64,000 nucleotides of DNA from Burkholderia arboris (GTDB lineage Bacteria > Pseudomonadota > Gammaproteobacteria > Burkholderiales > Burkholderiaceae), in NCBI RefSeq assembly GCF_902499125.1, contig NZ_CABVPX010000039.1, positions 1 to 64,000 of the forward strand, in the 5' to 3' direction. This document shows positions 41,750 to 51,074 of this stretch, in pieces. A program made the translations under genes and the position numbers. The notes beneath the pieces were generated by a model that was given only the letters and a program-made list of their open reading frames with translations, had not been told where the DNA came from and did no database searches. Each line of letters begins with the position of its first letter. Position 1 is the first letter of the stretch.

Positions 41750-43219
41750 TCAGTTTTCTTCTTCGAGCCAGCAGGTGTCGTGCTGCGCGAGCATCGCGCT
41801 CGCCGCGGCCGGCCCCCAGGTGCCCGCCGCGTACGGCTTCGGCGGCTTCAGCGTGCGCGCCCATTCGTTCAGGATAGGCTCGACCCAGCGCCATGCGGCT
41901 TCCTGTTCGTCGCGTCGCACGAAGAGGGCGAGCCGGCCGTTGATCACGTCGAGCAGCAGGCGCTGGTACGCCTCCATCTGCCCTTCCTTGAAGAACTGGT
42001 CGAACGCGAGGTCGAGGTGCACGCTCGCGAGGTTCATCCCTTCGCCGGGCTGCTTCGCGAGGCAGTACAGGCGGATCGTCTCGTTCGGCTGCAGCCGGAT
42101 CACGAGGCGGTTCGAGCCGGGGCGCAGCGCAGTGGGGCCCAGCGCCGAGTGCGGCACCGGGCGGAAATTGACGACGATCTCCGCGACGCGGTCGGCGAGA
42201 CGCTTGCCGGTGCGCAGGAAGAACGGCACGCCGGCCCAGCGCCAGTTCTCGATCTCGACCTTCAGTGCGACGAAGGTTTCGGTCTGGCTGTCGGGCTTCA
42301 CGCCCGGCTCGGTCGCGTAGGCCGGCACCTGCGCGCCCTTGATCACGCCCGCATGATACTGGCCGCGCACGGCCACCTTGCCGATATCGCGCGGATCGAC
42401 GGGTTTCAGCGCGCGCAGCACGCGCAGCTTCTCGTCGCGCACCGAGTCGGAATCCATCGAATGCGGCGGCTCCATCGCGACGATCGACAGCAGTTGCAAC
42501 AGGTGGTTCTGCACCATGTCGCGCAGCGCGCCGGTATTGTCGTAGAAATCGCCGCGCGCCTCGACGCCGAGCTCCTCGGCAATCGTGATCTGGATGCTCT
42601 CGACCCATTCGCGGCGCCACAGCGGCTCGAACAGCGCGTTGCCGAAGCGCAGCGCGAGCAGGTTCTGCACCGGCTCCTTGCCGAGGTAGTGGTCGATCCG
42701 GTAGATCTGGCCTTCCGCGAAGATCTCGCCCACCGCATCGTTGATCGCGTTCGACGATTTCAGGTCATAGCCGAGCGGCTTCTCGAGCACGATGCGCGCG
42801 CCTTCGTTCAGGCCGACCGACGCGAGTGCCTTGCAGATCGGCACGAACAGCGACGGGCCCGTCGCCAGATAGAACACGCGGATGCCGGGCAGCGCCGCGA
42901 TCGCGTCGCGCAGCACGACGTAGTCTTCCGCGCGGCCGAGGTCGAGCTTCACGTATTCGATGCGATCGAGGAAGGACTTCCACGCGGCGTCGTCGAACGC
43001 CTTACCGGAGGCCTTCGCCGCATGCGGCTTCACGTGCGTATCGACCCATTCGAGATAGGCCGCCCGATCCGATTCGTGCCGCGCCACGGCCACGATCCGG
43101 CCGCTCGACGCGAGCATGTTCGCGCGGTGCGCTTCGAATAGCGCGGGCAGGATCTTGCGCATCGACAGATCGCCGGTGCCGCCGAAAAGTACGAAGGTAA
43201 AGCTGGAATCGGTATGCAT
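41750..43219 (-). CDS. zwf: glucose-6-phosphate 1-dehydrogenase
   Basis: Zwf oxidises glucose 6-phosphate with NAD(P)+ to start the pentose-phosphate and Entner-Doudoroff routes. The 489-residue protein has the VLFGGTGDLSMRKILPALF nucleotide motif (residues about 10-28), RVFYLATGPSLF, EKPLGYDLKSS, the RIDHYLGKEPVQNLLALRF active site with the catalytic His, and GLRPGSNRLVIRLQP-like C-terminal strands. It is the first gene of the zwf-pgl-glk/hexR operon and faces the sugar ABC transporter across a 430-base region with a HexR-like site. Confidence 0.97.
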   Translation of the reverse strand: MHTDSSFTFVLFGGTGDLSMRKILPALFEAHRANMLASSGRIVAVARHESDRAAYLEWVDTHVKPHAAKASGKAFDDAAWKSFLDRIEYVKLDLGRAEDYVVLRDAIAALPGIRVFYLATGPSLFVPICKALASVGLNEGARIVLEKPLGYDLKSSNAINDAVGEIFAEGQIYRIDHYLGKEPVQNLLALRFGNALFEPLWRREWVESIQITIAEELGVEARGDFYDNTGALRDMVQNHLLQLLSIVAMEPPHSMDSDSVRDEKLRVLRALKPVDPRDIGKVAVRGQYHAGVIKGAQVPAYATEPGVKPDSQTETFVALKVEIENWRWAGVPFFLRTGKRLADRVAEIVVNFRPVPHSALGPTALRPGSNRLVIRLQPNETIRLYCLAKQPGEGMNLASVHLDLAFDQFFKEGQMEAYQRLLLDVINGRLALFVRRDEQEAAWRWVEPILNEWARTLKPPKPYAAGTWGPAAASAMLAQHDTCWLEEEN

Positions 43220-43276
43220 GTGTCTCCGCCGTGTTGGGGGTGCTGGGAAGCGATCCGTAGTGCGATAAAAATATTT

Positions 43277-43305
43277 TTGACACTGAATTGTAGTTTAACT
43301 ACAAT
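43277..43305 (+). promoter_or_regulatory. promoter of the sugar ABC transporter operon
   Basis: TTGACA (43277-43282) and TACAAT (43300-43305) are separated by exactly 17 bases, a near-perfect sigma-70 promoter. It reads towards gtsA, leaving a long 5' leader of about 335 bases. The HexR-like palindrome covers the spacer and -10 box, so the bound regulator would block polymerase. Confidence 0.75.
43288..43304. promoter_or_regulatory. HexR-like operator between zwf and the sugar transporter operon
   Basis: TTGTAGTTTAACTACAA is a perfect palindrome around a central T, with TTGT...ACAA ends as in the HexR sites I know from pseudomonads. It lies in the divergent zwf/gtsA region and the glucose operon itself encodes a HexR-type regulator, so both operons are probably controlled by it. 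Confidence 0.7.
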
Positions 43306-43649
43306 CCGCCGCAAGGGGTAGCACCTGGGCGAAGAAAAAAAGATGTGCGGCCGATGAGCTGCGCGAGCTTCGCCTTCGGGAGCGCCTTGTGCCGAATGTT
43401 ATCGGACATTGGCGGCGCGCATCGTCAGCGCGCCGTCGGCCCCGGGCTCGCGTCGCAGCATCGCGGCGGGCCAGAAACACAAAGAGGAGACACGCCGTTG
43501 AATCTCGATTCACGCTTTCTGTAAGAGCCCGGCCGGTCATCGGCCCGTACGCTGCATGCGTCCCGCGGCTCGATTTCCCCGTCGTTATCAAGAAGCCGGT
43601 TCCCGGTCAGGGAACCTCACGAGTTGATTCAGTCTGGAGGAGATAAGTA

Positions 43650-44897
43650 ATGAAAGTTCGCTCGATCATGGGTGCGCTCTGCGCCGCGGGTCTGATGGCT
43701 GGCGCCGTGGCGGCGCAGGCAGCCGAGAATGTAACCGTGCTGCACTGGTGGACCTCGGGTGGCGAGTCGAAGGCCGTCGGCGTGCTGAAGGACGACGTGC
43801 AGAAGCAGGGCTACGTGTGGAAGGATTTCGCGGTCGCGGGCGGCGCCGGCGCCGCGGCGATGACGGCACTGAAGACCAAGGTGATCAGCGGCGACGCACC
43901 GTCGGCCGCGCAGATCAAGGGCCCGCTGATCCAGGACTGGGCCGACCAGGGCGTGCTCGTCAACATCGATTCCGCCGCCGGCGACTGGAAGCAGAACCTG
44001 CCGCCGGAAATCGACAAGATCATCAAGTACAAGGGCCATACCGTCGCCGCACCGTTCTCGGTGCACCGCGTGAACTGGCTGTACATCAACAAGGCCGCGC
44101 TCGACAAGGTCGGCGCGAAGGTGCCGACCACCTGGCCCGAATTCTTCGCGGTGGCCGACAAGCTGAAGGCCGCGGGCATCCAGCCGGTCGCGATGGGCGG
44201 CCAGCCGTGGCAGGACCTGACGCTGTGGGAAGACGTCGTGCTGTCGCAGGGCCCGGCGTTCTACAAGAAGGCGCTGGTCGACCTCGACCAGGCGACGCTG
44301 ACGTCGCCGCAGATGCTGTCGGTGTTCGACACGGTGCGCAAGATCCAGGGCTACTTCGACACGGGCCGTAACGGCCGCGACTGGAACCTCGCGACCGCGA
44401 TGGTCATCAACGGCAAGGCCGGCATGCAGTTCATGGGCGACTGGGCGAAGGGCGAGTTCGAGAACGCCGGCAAGAAGTCGGGCAAGGACTACATCTGCGC
44501 ACCGGTGCCGGGCACGGCGAATGCGTACACGTTCAACGTCGATTCGTTCGTGTTCTTCCAGCAGAAGGGCGAGAAGGCGGCGACGCCGGGCCAGCTCGCG
44601 CTCGCGAAGACGATCATGACGCCGGACTTCCAGGAGCAGTTCAGCCTGCTGAAGGGTTCGGTGCCGGTGCGTCTCGGCGTGAAGATGGACAAGTTCGACG
44701 ACTGCGCGAAGAAGTCGTATGCCGACGAGCAGACCGCGATCAAGTCGGGCGGCTTCGTCCCGTCGCTCGCGCACGGGATGGCGCAAAGCGACGCGACCGC
44801 CGGCGCGATCACGGACGTCGTGACGAAGTTCATGAACTCGCAGCAGGATTCGAAGAGCGCGGTCGCCGCGCTCGCGAAGGCCGCGAAGGTCAAGTAA
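43650..44897 (+). CDS. gtsA: sugar ABC transporter substrate-binding protein (glucose/mannose type)
   Basis: The 415-residue periplasmic protein has a Sec signal peptide (MKVRSIMGALCAAGLMAGAVAAQA) and a mature start ENVTVLHWWTSGGESKAV, the pattern of the carbohydrate uptake transporter 1 family binding proteins. Its place opposite zwf-pgl-glk makes glucose (or mannose) the likely ligand, as in GtsA of Pseudomonas. GGAGGAGATAAGT precedes the ATG. A strong terminator hairpin follows directly, which would allow the binding protein to be made in excess over the membrane subunits. Confidence 0.9.
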   Translation: MKVRSIMGALCAAGLMAGAVAAQAAENVTVLHWWTSGGESKAVGVLKDDVQKQGYVWKDFAVAGGAGAAAMTALKTKVISGDAPSAAQIKGPLIQDWADQGVLVNIDSAAGDWKQNLPPEIDKIIKYKGHTVAAPFSVHRVNWLYINKAALDKVGAKVPTTWPEFFAVADKLKAAGIQPVAMGGQPWQDLTLWEDVVLSQGPAFYKKALVDLDQATLTSPQMLSVFDTVRKIQGYFDTGRNGRDWNLATAMVINGKAGMQFMGDWAKGEFENAGKKSGKDYICAPVPGTANAYTFNVDSFVFFQQKGEKAATPGQLALAKTIMTPDFQEQFSLLKGSVPVRLGVKMDKFDDCAKKSYADEQTAIKSGGFVPSLAHGMAQSDATAGAITDVVTKFMNSQQDSKSAVAALAKAAKVK

Positions 44898-44908
44898 CGC
44901 GCGACAGG

Positions 44909-44945
44909 CGCCCGGCCGGAAGCGCTTCATCGGCCGGGCGTTTTT
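44909..44945 (+). terminator. intra-operon terminator/attenuator between gtsA and gtsB
   Basis: CGCCCGGCCG (44909-44918) pairs with CGGCCGGGCG (44931-44940) and is followed by five T residues. It is inside the operon; partial read-through would explain higher binding-protein levels than permease levels. Confidence 0.8.
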
Positions 44946-45035
44946 GCATGTGCAGCAAACGGGCTCGCCCGCGGGCCCGTGCCGTACCTGGCGCCGGCCC
45001 GGCCTGCGTCGCCCTCGTTCCAGGAGTCGAATCAA

Positions 45036-45974
45036 GTGGCTGCCCCTCTTAGCGGAAACGGATCCGGCGCTGCCGCCGCACGGCGTACGTCGCCGATGTC
45101 GGCCTTCGCCGATCGCTGGATCCCGAAGCTCGTGCTTGCGCCGAGCGTCGCGATCGCCGTGGTGTTCATCTACGGCTTCATCCTGATTACCGGCTATCTG
45201 TCGCTGACCAACTCGCGACTGTTGCCGAACTACGAATTCGACGGCTTCGGCCGTTACTCGGACCTGTTCCAGAACGACGTGTGGTGGACCTCCGCCGCGA
45301 ACCTCGGCTGGTTCGGGATCCCGTTCATCGTGGTCTGCGTCTCGCTCGGGCTGTTCCTCGCGATCCTGCTCGACCAGCGGATCCGCAACGAAGGCGCGCT
45401 GCGCGCGATCTTCCTGTACCCGATGGCGCTGTCGTTCATCGTGACCGGCACCGCGTGGCAGTGGATCCTGAACCCGGGCCTCGGCCTCGAGAAGGTGATG
45501 CACGACTGGGGCTGGACGAGTTTCTCGTTCGGCTGGCTCGACGATCCGGACAAGGCGATCTTCTGCGTGGTGATCGCGGCCGTGTGGCAGTCGACCGGCT
45601 TCGTGATGGCGCTGTTCCTCGCGGGGTTGCGCGGTGTCGATGCGGAAATCTTCAAGGCCGCGCAGGTGGACGGCGCGACGCTGCCGACCATCTACCGCAA
45701 GATCGTGATCCCGAGCATGCGCCCGGTGTTCTTCTCGGTGCTGCTGATCCTCTGCCACATCACGATCAAGACCTTCGACCTCGTCGTTGCACTGACGGCA
45801 GGCGGCCCCGGCACGTCGTCGTCGCTGCCGGCCATGTTCATGTACACGTTTTCGTTCAACCGCGGCCAGCTCGGGCTCGGCGCGGCGTCCTCGGTGATGA
45901 TGCTCGCGACCGTGGTCGCGGTGCTGGTGCCGCTGATGTATATGGAATCGAGGAGCACCCGCAATGCAGCCTAA
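45036..45974 (+). CDS. gtsB: sugar ABC transporter permease (MalF-like)
   Basis: The 312-residue inner-membrane protein has six helices and the permease EAA loop (AEIFKAAQVDGATLPTIYRKIVIPSMRPVF) that docks with the ATPase. GTG at 45036 is preferred because AGGAG lies nine bases upstream; a longer in-frame start exists at 44979 but overlaps the terminator downstream region. It overlaps gtsC by 11 bases. Confidence 0.88.
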   Translation: MAAPLSGNGSGAAAARRTSPMSAFADRWIPKLVLAPSVAIAVVFIYGFILITGYLSLTNSRLLPNYEFDGFGRYSDLFQNDVWWTSAANLGWFGIPFIVVCVSLGLFLAILLDQRIRNEGALRAIFLYPMALSFIVTGTAWQWILNPGLGLEKVMHDWGWTSFSFGWLDDPDKAIFCVVIAAVWQSTGFVMALFLAGLRGVDAEIFKAAQVDGATLPTIYRKIVIPSMRPVFFSVLLILCHITIKTFDLVVALTAGGPGTSSSLPAMFMYTFSFNRGQLGLGAASSVMMLATVVAVLVPLMYMESRSTRNAA

Positions 45975-46821
45975 GATGACGATCAGCCGGGCAGTGATCT
46001 ATGCGGCACTGATCCTGTTCGCGCTGTATTTCCTGTTCCCGATCTACGTGATGCTGTCGACGTCGTTCAAGGATCTCGACCAGCTGCGCACCGGCAACCT
46101 GCTGACGCCGCCCACCACGTGGACCATCGACCCGTGGGTGAAGGCGTGGAGCGGCGCCTGTACCGGCGTGCGCTGCGACGGGATGAAGCCGTTCTTCCTG
46201 AACTCGCTGCAGATGGTGATCCCGGCCGTGCTGATCTCGTCGCTGATCGGCGCGTTCAACGGCTACGTGCTCACGCACTGGCGCTTTCGCGGCGCGGACG
46301 CGCTGTTCACGATGATGCTGGTCGGCTGCTTCATCCCGTTCCAGGTGATCCTGCTGCCGATGGCGCGCCTGCAGGGGATGCTGGGCCTCGCCAACACGAT
46401 TCCGGGCCTCGTGTTCGTGCACGTCGTGTACGGGATCGCGTTCACGACGATGTTCTTCCGCAACTTCTACGTGAGCGTGCCGGCCGAACTCGTGAAGGCC
46501 GCGCGCATCGACGGCGCGGGCTTCTTCACGATCTTCACGAAGATCCTGCTGCCGGTGTCGCTGCCGATCTTCATGGTGTGCCTGATCTGGCAATTCACGC
46601 AGATCTGGAACGACTTCCTGTTCGGGATCGTGTTCTCCGGCGTCGATTCGATGCCGATCACGGTGGCGCTGAACAACCTCGTCAACACGTCGACGGGCGT
46701 GAAGGAGTACAACGTCGACATGGCCGGCGCGATCATCGCCGCACTGCCGACGCTGCTCGTCTACATCGTCGCCGGCCGCTACTTCGTGCGCGGGCTGACG
46801 GCGGGCGCGGTGAAGGGGTAA
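45964..46821 (+). CDS. gtsC: sugar ABC transporter permease (MalG-like)
   Basis: The 285-residue protein has six helices, the EAA loop AELVKAARIDGAGFFTIFTKILLPVSLPIF and the MalG-type C-terminus GRYFVRGLTAGAVKG. It is the second permease, and its start lies within the end of gtsB. It contains an unusual cysteine-containing periplasmic loop (SGACTGVRCDGMK) after helix 1. Confidence 0.93.
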   Translation: MQPKMTISRAVIYAALILFALYFLFPIYVMLSTSFKDLDQLRTGNLLTPPTTWTIDPWVKAWSGACTGVRCDGMKPFFLNSLQMVIPAVLISSLIGAFNGYVLTHWRFRGADALFTMMLVGCFIPFQVILLPMARLQGMLGLANTIPGLVFVHVVYGIAFTTMFFRNFYVSVPAELVKAARIDGAGFFTIFTKILLPVSLPIFMVCLIWQFTQIWNDFLFGIVFSGVDSMPITVALNNLVNTSTGVKEYNVDMAGAIIAALPTLLVYIVAGRYFVRGLTAGAVKG

Positions 46822-46933
46822 GCGCGGCTTTATCCGATACGACGAACCGGCCGCGCACGACGCGCGGCGCATCGAAACGAACCCGACGCGGCGCCCGAGT
46901 GCGCCGCGCGAGACGAGACAGAGGATTCACAGC

Positions 46934-48052
46934 ATGGCAAGCCTTTCCATCCGTGACGTGTACAAGACCTACCCGAACGGGGTGCCGGTCCTGAAGGGTG
47001 TCGACATCGAGATCGAGGACGGACAGTTCCTGATCCTGGTCGGCGGGTCGGGCTGCGGGAAATCGACGCTGCTCAACATGATCGCCGGGCTCGAGACGGT
47101 CACGAGCGGCGAGATCTGCATCGACGGCAAGGTCGTCAACGACCTGTCGCCGAAGGATCGCGACATCGCGATGGTGTTCCAGTCGTACGCGCTGTATCCG
47201 TCGATGACGGTGCGCGAGAACATCTCGTTCGGCCTGAACATCCGCAAGGTGCCGAAGAACGAGCAGCAGCAGATCGTCGACCGCGTGTCGCAGATGCTGC
47301 AGATCCAGCACCTGCTCGACCGCAAGCCGGGCCAGCTGTCCGGCGGCCAGCGCCAGCGCGTCGCGATGGGCCGTGCGCTCGCGCGCGATCCGTCGCTGTT
47401 CCTGTTCGACGAGCCGCTGTCGAACCTCGACGCGAAGCTGCGCATCGAGATGCGCGCGGAAATCAAGCTGCTGCACCAGCGCCTCGGCACGACGATCGTC
47501 TACGTGACGCACGACCAGATCGAGGCGATGACGCTCGGCGACCGGATCGCGGTGATGAAGGACGGCGTAGTCCAGCAGTTCGGCGCGCCGCAGGAGATCT
47601 ACGATTCGCCGTCGAACCTGTTCGTCGCGGGCTTCATCGGCGCGCCGCCGATGAACTTCATCAACGGCAAGCTGGTCGAGCAGGGCAGCGGGATCGCGCT
47701 CGAGATCGACACGGGCCTCGCGCGCAGCGCGCTGAACCTGCCGTTCGACGCGAAACGGATGAACGGCCACGTCGGCCGCGAGGTGATCCTCGGGCTGCGC
47801 CCGGAGCGCATCACCGACGCGCGCAACGCGCACCACGGCGAGGCGTCGAAGCTGCAGCCGATCGACGTGCGCGTCGACGTGACCGAGCCGACCGGGCCGG
47901 ACACGCACGTGTTCGCACAGGTGAACGGCAAGCGGATCGTGAGCCGCGTGCATCCGGCCGCGAACCCGCAGCCGGGGCAGACGCAGTCGCTGTTGTTCGA
48001 CGTGTCGAAGGCCGTGCTGTTCGATCCGGCGTCGGAAGAGCGGATCGCGTAA
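46934..48052 (+). CDS. gtsD: sugar ABC transporter ATP-binding protein (MsmK/UgpC type)
   Basis: The 372-residue ATPase has Walker A GGSGCGKST (about residues 37-45), the Q-loop VFQSYALYP, signature LSGGQRQRVAMGRALARDP, Walker B LFLFDEPLSNLDAK and switch VTHDQIEAM. The C-terminal 130 residues form the MalK-like regulatory OB/TOBE domain (LGLRPERITDA). It is the last gene of the operon, 112 bases after gtsC, and is followed by a terminator. Confidence 0.95.
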   Translation: MASLSIRDVYKTYPNGVPVLKGVDIEIEDGQFLILVGGSGCGKSTLLNMIAGLETVTSGEICIDGKVVNDLSPKDRDIAMVFQSYALYPSMTVRENISFGLNIRKVPKNEQQQIVDRVSQMLQIQHLLDRKPGQLSGGQRQRVAMGRALARDPSLFLFDEPLSNLDAKLRIEMRAEIKLLHQRLGTTIVYVTHDQIEAMTLGDRIAVMKDGVVQQFGAPQEIYDSPSNLFVAGFIGAPPMNFINGKLVEQGSGIALEIDTGLARSALNLPFDAKRMNGHVGREVILGLRPERITDARNAHHGEASKLQPIDVRVDVTEPTGPDTHVFAQVNGKRIVSRVHPAANPQPGQTQSLLFDVSKAVLFDPASEERIA

Positions 48053-48078
48053 AGCGGCGGTTACGCCGAGCGTTGGAG

Positions 48079-48108
48079 AAAGGGGCCGTGTCGAACGGCC
48101 CCTTTTTT
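48079..48108 (+). terminator. terminator of the sugar ABC operon
   Basis: AAAGGGGCCGT and ACGGCCCC pair around a 5-base loop and are followed by six T residues, 27 bases after the gtsD stop. Confidence 0.9.
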
Positions 48109-48147
48109 GTTTCGGCGATGCGGCTGACGTGGCCGCGGTCATGGCGA

Positions 48148-48771
48148 TCAGTGCGGCAGCCGCACGTCGAACTTGAACGTCGCGAGCCGCGCGACGAGGA
48201 TGAAGCCGGTCGCGAGCAGCACGCTGTATACCGAGTCGAACTGCAGCCACACGAGCAGCAGGTAGAACCAGCAGCCGACGAATGCGCAGGTCGCGTACGG
48301 CCGCGAATCGCGCAGGATCAGCGGGATGTCGTTGCACAGCACGTCGCGGACGATTCCGCCGACCACACCGGTGATCACGCCCATCATCACCGCGATGAAG
48401 CGCGGCATCTCGGCGTCGAGCGCGATGGCCGTGCCGGAGATGCTGAAGATGCCGAGCCCGATCGCATCGGCGATCAGCAGCAGCCGTTCGGCCGACAGCC
48501 GCGACAGCATTCGCAGCACGAACGGCGCGAACAGCGCGAGCACGAAGATCGCGATCACGTAGTCGTCGTGCACGACCCAGTAGAATGGCCGGCGCTCGAG
48601 CAGGATGTCGCGCAGCGTGCCGCCGCCGAACGCGGTCGCGAGCGCGACGACGAACGTGCCGACCGAATCGAGGCGGTTCTTGCGCGCCTCGATGAAACCC
48701 GAAATCGCGAAGGCCAGCGTGGCGATCGCCTCCAATACCGCGATCGCGAGCGTCAGCCTAGGATGCGGCAC
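48148..48771 (-). CDS. TRIC-type (UPF0126/YicG) membrane protein
   Basis: The 207-residue protein contains two UPF0126/TRIC repeats: AISGFIEARKNRLDSVGTFVVALATAFGGGTLRDILLERRPFYW and ISGTAIALDAEMPRFIAVMMGVITGVVGGIVRDVLCNDIPLI. Each has the GGGxxRD pore motif. The fold is a seven-helix trimeric channel; archaeal and bacterial TRICs conduct cations. The GTG at 48771 (VPHPRLTLAIAVLEAIATLAF) is chosen because it starts just before helix 1 and overlaps the smr stop; longer versions would put a Cys/Arg-rich stretch in front. Confidence 0.85.
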   Translation of the reverse strand: MPHPRLTLAIAVLEAIATLAFAISGFIEARKNRLDSVGTFVVALATAFGGGTLRDILLERRPFYWVVHDDYVIAIFVLALFAPFVLRMLSRLSAERLLLIADAIGLGIFSISGTAIALDAEMPRFIAVMMGVITGVVGGIVRDVLCNDIPLILRDSRPYATCAFVGCWFYLLLVWLQFDSVYSVLLATGFILVARLATFKFDVRLPH

Positions 48772-49537
48772 GCGGCCCCCGCTCGGCCGGCGCCGCATGC
48801 GGCTGCAGCAGCACGAGCACCGCGCCGGCACCGCCGTCGTTGCCGCGCGCTTCGCAGAACGCGATCACTTCTTCCTTCTGCACGAGCCACGCGCGCACCT
48901 TGCCTTTCAGCACGGGCTCCTTGCCGATCGAGCCGAGCCCCTTGCCGTGGATCACGCGCAGGCAGCGCAGCCCCTTCTTGCCGGCTTCGCGGATGAATTC
49001 GGCGAGCGCATCGCGTGCCTCGTCGCGCCGCATTCCGTGCAAGTCGATCTGCGCCTGCACGATCCACGCGCCGCTGCGCAGCTTGCGCACGACGTCGCGG
49101 CTGATGCCGGGGCGGTGGTAGTACAGCGAGTCGTCGCTGTCGAGCAGCGTCTCGGGATCGAATTCGTCGGACAGCGTCGCGTTCAGCACGGCTTCCTCGT
49201 CGCGCTGCGTCTGCTTCGGCACCGGGTCCGGCGGCGTGCGGCCCGCCGACGCGCGCGGCGGAGCGTTCAGCGGCCGGATCGAGCCGATTTCGTTGCGGAA
49301 CAGGTTCGCGTCGGCTTCCGCCTTGCGCTCGGCTTTCGCGGTTTCGACGCGCGCGCGTTCGCGGCGGTCGGCTTCGCCTTGCAGCGACTTGCGCAACGCG
49401 CCGAGGCCCGCGAGGCCCTGGCCGCGCAACGCGGCCGGATCGGGCGCGGGCGGCGGAGCGGCCGGCGCGGGGTTCGCGGGACGGGCAGCGATCTTCCGCT
49501 TCGCGGGATCGCTCGGATGGGGCTGGTTCTTCGCCAT
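48758..49537 (-). CDS. Smr-domain (MutS2 C-terminal type) protein
   Basis: The 259-residue protein has a disordered Pro/Ala-rich N-terminus (MAKNQPHPSDPAKRKIAARPANP) and a C-terminal Smr domain with the diagnostic IDLHGMRRDEARDALAEFI and LRVIHGKGLGS motifs. Smr domains nick DNA or bind RNA; the cellular role of this stand-alone form is unsettled. The ATG at 49537 is preferred because upstream codons run through the trxB terminator. It overlaps the TRIC gene. Confidence 0.9.
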   Translation of the reverse strand: MAKNQPHPSDPAKRKIAARPANPAPAAPPPAPDPAALRGQGLAGLGALRKSLQGEADRRERARVETAKAERKAEADANLFRNEIGSIRPLNAPPRASAGRTPPDPVPKQTQRDEEAVLNATLSDEFDPETLLDSDDSLYYHRPGISRDVVRKLRSGAWIVQAQIDLHGMRRDEARDALAEFIREAGKKGLRCLRVIHGKGLGSIGKEPVLKGKVRAWLVQKEEVIAFCEARGNDGGAGAVLVLLQPHAAPAERGPRAAS

Positions 49538-49575
49538 GATTCGGTAGCAGGGCAGGCGCGTTCGGGCGCGCGGGC

Positions 49576-49608
49576 AAAAAAAAGCCGCTGCACGGCGGCA
49601 GCGGCTTT
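49576..49608 (-). terminator. terminator of trxB
   Basis: On the minus strand AGCCGCTG and CAGCGGCT form an 8-bp stem followed by eight U residues. It separates trxB from smr. Confidence 0.9.
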
Positions 49609-49672
49609 CCGGTCGAGCCCGCTTCGCGGCAGCGGACGCCATTGTAGCGCCCGGCGCGGCAAGGCTCGCGGC

Positions 49673-50635
49673 TTACTTCTTGTCGTGCAGGCTTTCGAGG
49701 TAGCGTTGCGCGTCGAGTGCGGCCATGCAGCCCGTGCCCGCGCTCGTGATCGCCTGGCGATACACGTTGTCCTGCACGTCGCCTGCAGCGAACACGCCGG
49801 CGACGCTCGTCGACGTCGCGTTGCCGTGCAGGCCGCTCTTCGTCAGGATGTAGCCGTCCTTCATCTCGAGCTGGCCCTGGAACAGGTCGGTGTTCGGCTT
49901 GTGGCCGATCGCGACGAACACGCCCTGCACCGCGAGGTCTTCCGTCGCGCCGGTCTTCACGTTCTTGATGCGCAGGCCCGTGACGCCCGAATCCTCGCCC
50001 GTCACTTCGTCGAGCACGTGATCCCACTTGATGTCGACGACGCCTTCCTTTTCCTTCTCCAGCAGGCGGTCGATCAGGATCGGCTCCGCGCGGAACTTGT
50101 CGCGGCGATGGATCACCGTGACCTTCTTCGCGATGCCCGTCAGGTAGAGCGCTTCCTCGACGGCCGTGTTGCCGCCGCCGATCACCGCGACTTCCTGGCC
50201 GCGATAGAAGAAGCCGTCGCAGGTCGCGCAGGCCGACACGCCCTTGCCCATGAACAGTTCTTCGGACGGCAGGCCGAGATACTGGGCCGACGCGCCGGTC
50301 GCGATGATCAGCGAGTCGCACGTGTATTCGCCCGAGTCGCCGATCAGGCGGATCGGCTGCTCGTGCAGCTTCGCCGTGTGGATATGGTCGAAGACGATTT
50401 CGGTGTTGAAGCGCTCGGCGTGCTCGAGGAAGCGTGCCATCAGCTCCGGACCCTGCACGCCTTTTGCGTCAGCCGGCCAGTTTTCGACATCGGTCGTGGT
50501 CATCAGCTGGCCGCCCTGTGCGATGCCGGTGATCAGCACCGGGGACAGGTTGGCGCGTGCTGCATAGACGGCAGCCGTGTAGCCGGCGGGGCCGGAACCG
50601 AGAATCAGGACTTTGGCGTGTTTGGGCGTGGACAT
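49673..50635 (-). CDS. trxB: thioredoxin-disulfide reductase
   Basis: TrxB transfers electrons from NADPH through FAD to thioredoxin. The 320-residue protein has the FAD motif LILGSGPAGYTAA (10-22), the redox-active ACATCDG (Cys 136 and Cys 139), the NADPH motif VIGGGNTAVEEAL and the C-terminal GVFAAGDVQDNVYRQAITSAGTGCMAALDAQRYL. Upstream in-frame codons to 50713 are not conserved. A TATAAT (minus, 50733-50738) with a weak -35 is the likely -10. The region 50636-51074 between trxB and ftsK holds no gene. Confidence 0.97.
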   Translation of the reverse strand: MSTPKHAKVLILGSGPAGYTAAVYAARANLSPVLITGIAQGGQLMTTTDVENWPADAKGVQGPELMARFLEHAERFNTEIVFDHIHTAKLHEQPIRLIGDSGEYTCDSLIIATGASAQYLGLPSEELFMGKGVSACATCDGFFYRGQEVAVIGGGNTAVEEALYLTGIAKKVTVIHRRDKFRAEPILIDRLLEKEKEGVVDIKWDHVLDEVTGEDSGVTGLRIKNVKTGATEDLAVQGVFVAIGHKPNTDLFQGQLEMKDGYILTKSGLHGNATSTSVAGVFAAGDVQDNVYRQAITSAGTGCMAALDAQRYLESLHDKK

Positions 50636-51074
50636 GTGCGAATCCGTAAAAGGCGGCCGCGGCGGGCGGGGTAGGGCTCGCCGTACGATCCGGAGTGACC
50701 GGGATGCCGTCATAGATGGGTATCAGACGCGCATTATAAAGGTCCCGTTGCTGCGTTGCCGAACGAGAGTTTCAATCGCGGCGATAGTGTCGCGCGGTGC
50801 AACGGCCGCGCATGCTGGGCGAGCAGGGCGCGCGGCGGCGCGTTGCCGCACGTGCACGGCGGGGCGCGGCGCCGAATCGCGGTGGCGGACCGGCGGCGCC
50901 CGACGGCCGGTCGGACCGGAGCGAAAGGGCGGCTGCGAAGCGCATCCGGCGCGCCGGCCTGACCCCGGCCCCGTTATGTAACCGTCATTTACACTTGGCG
51001 GCCCGGTGCAGCGCTTACAATATGCGGGATCGAACGACAGGCGGGCCCGCAGCCCGTCCTCTTTATACGGATTC

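Noticed and set aside
43389..43646. Plus-strand ORF of 85 codons in front of gtsA
   Set aside because: Arg-rich composition, no ribosome-binding site, and it lies in the 5' leader of the sugar operon.
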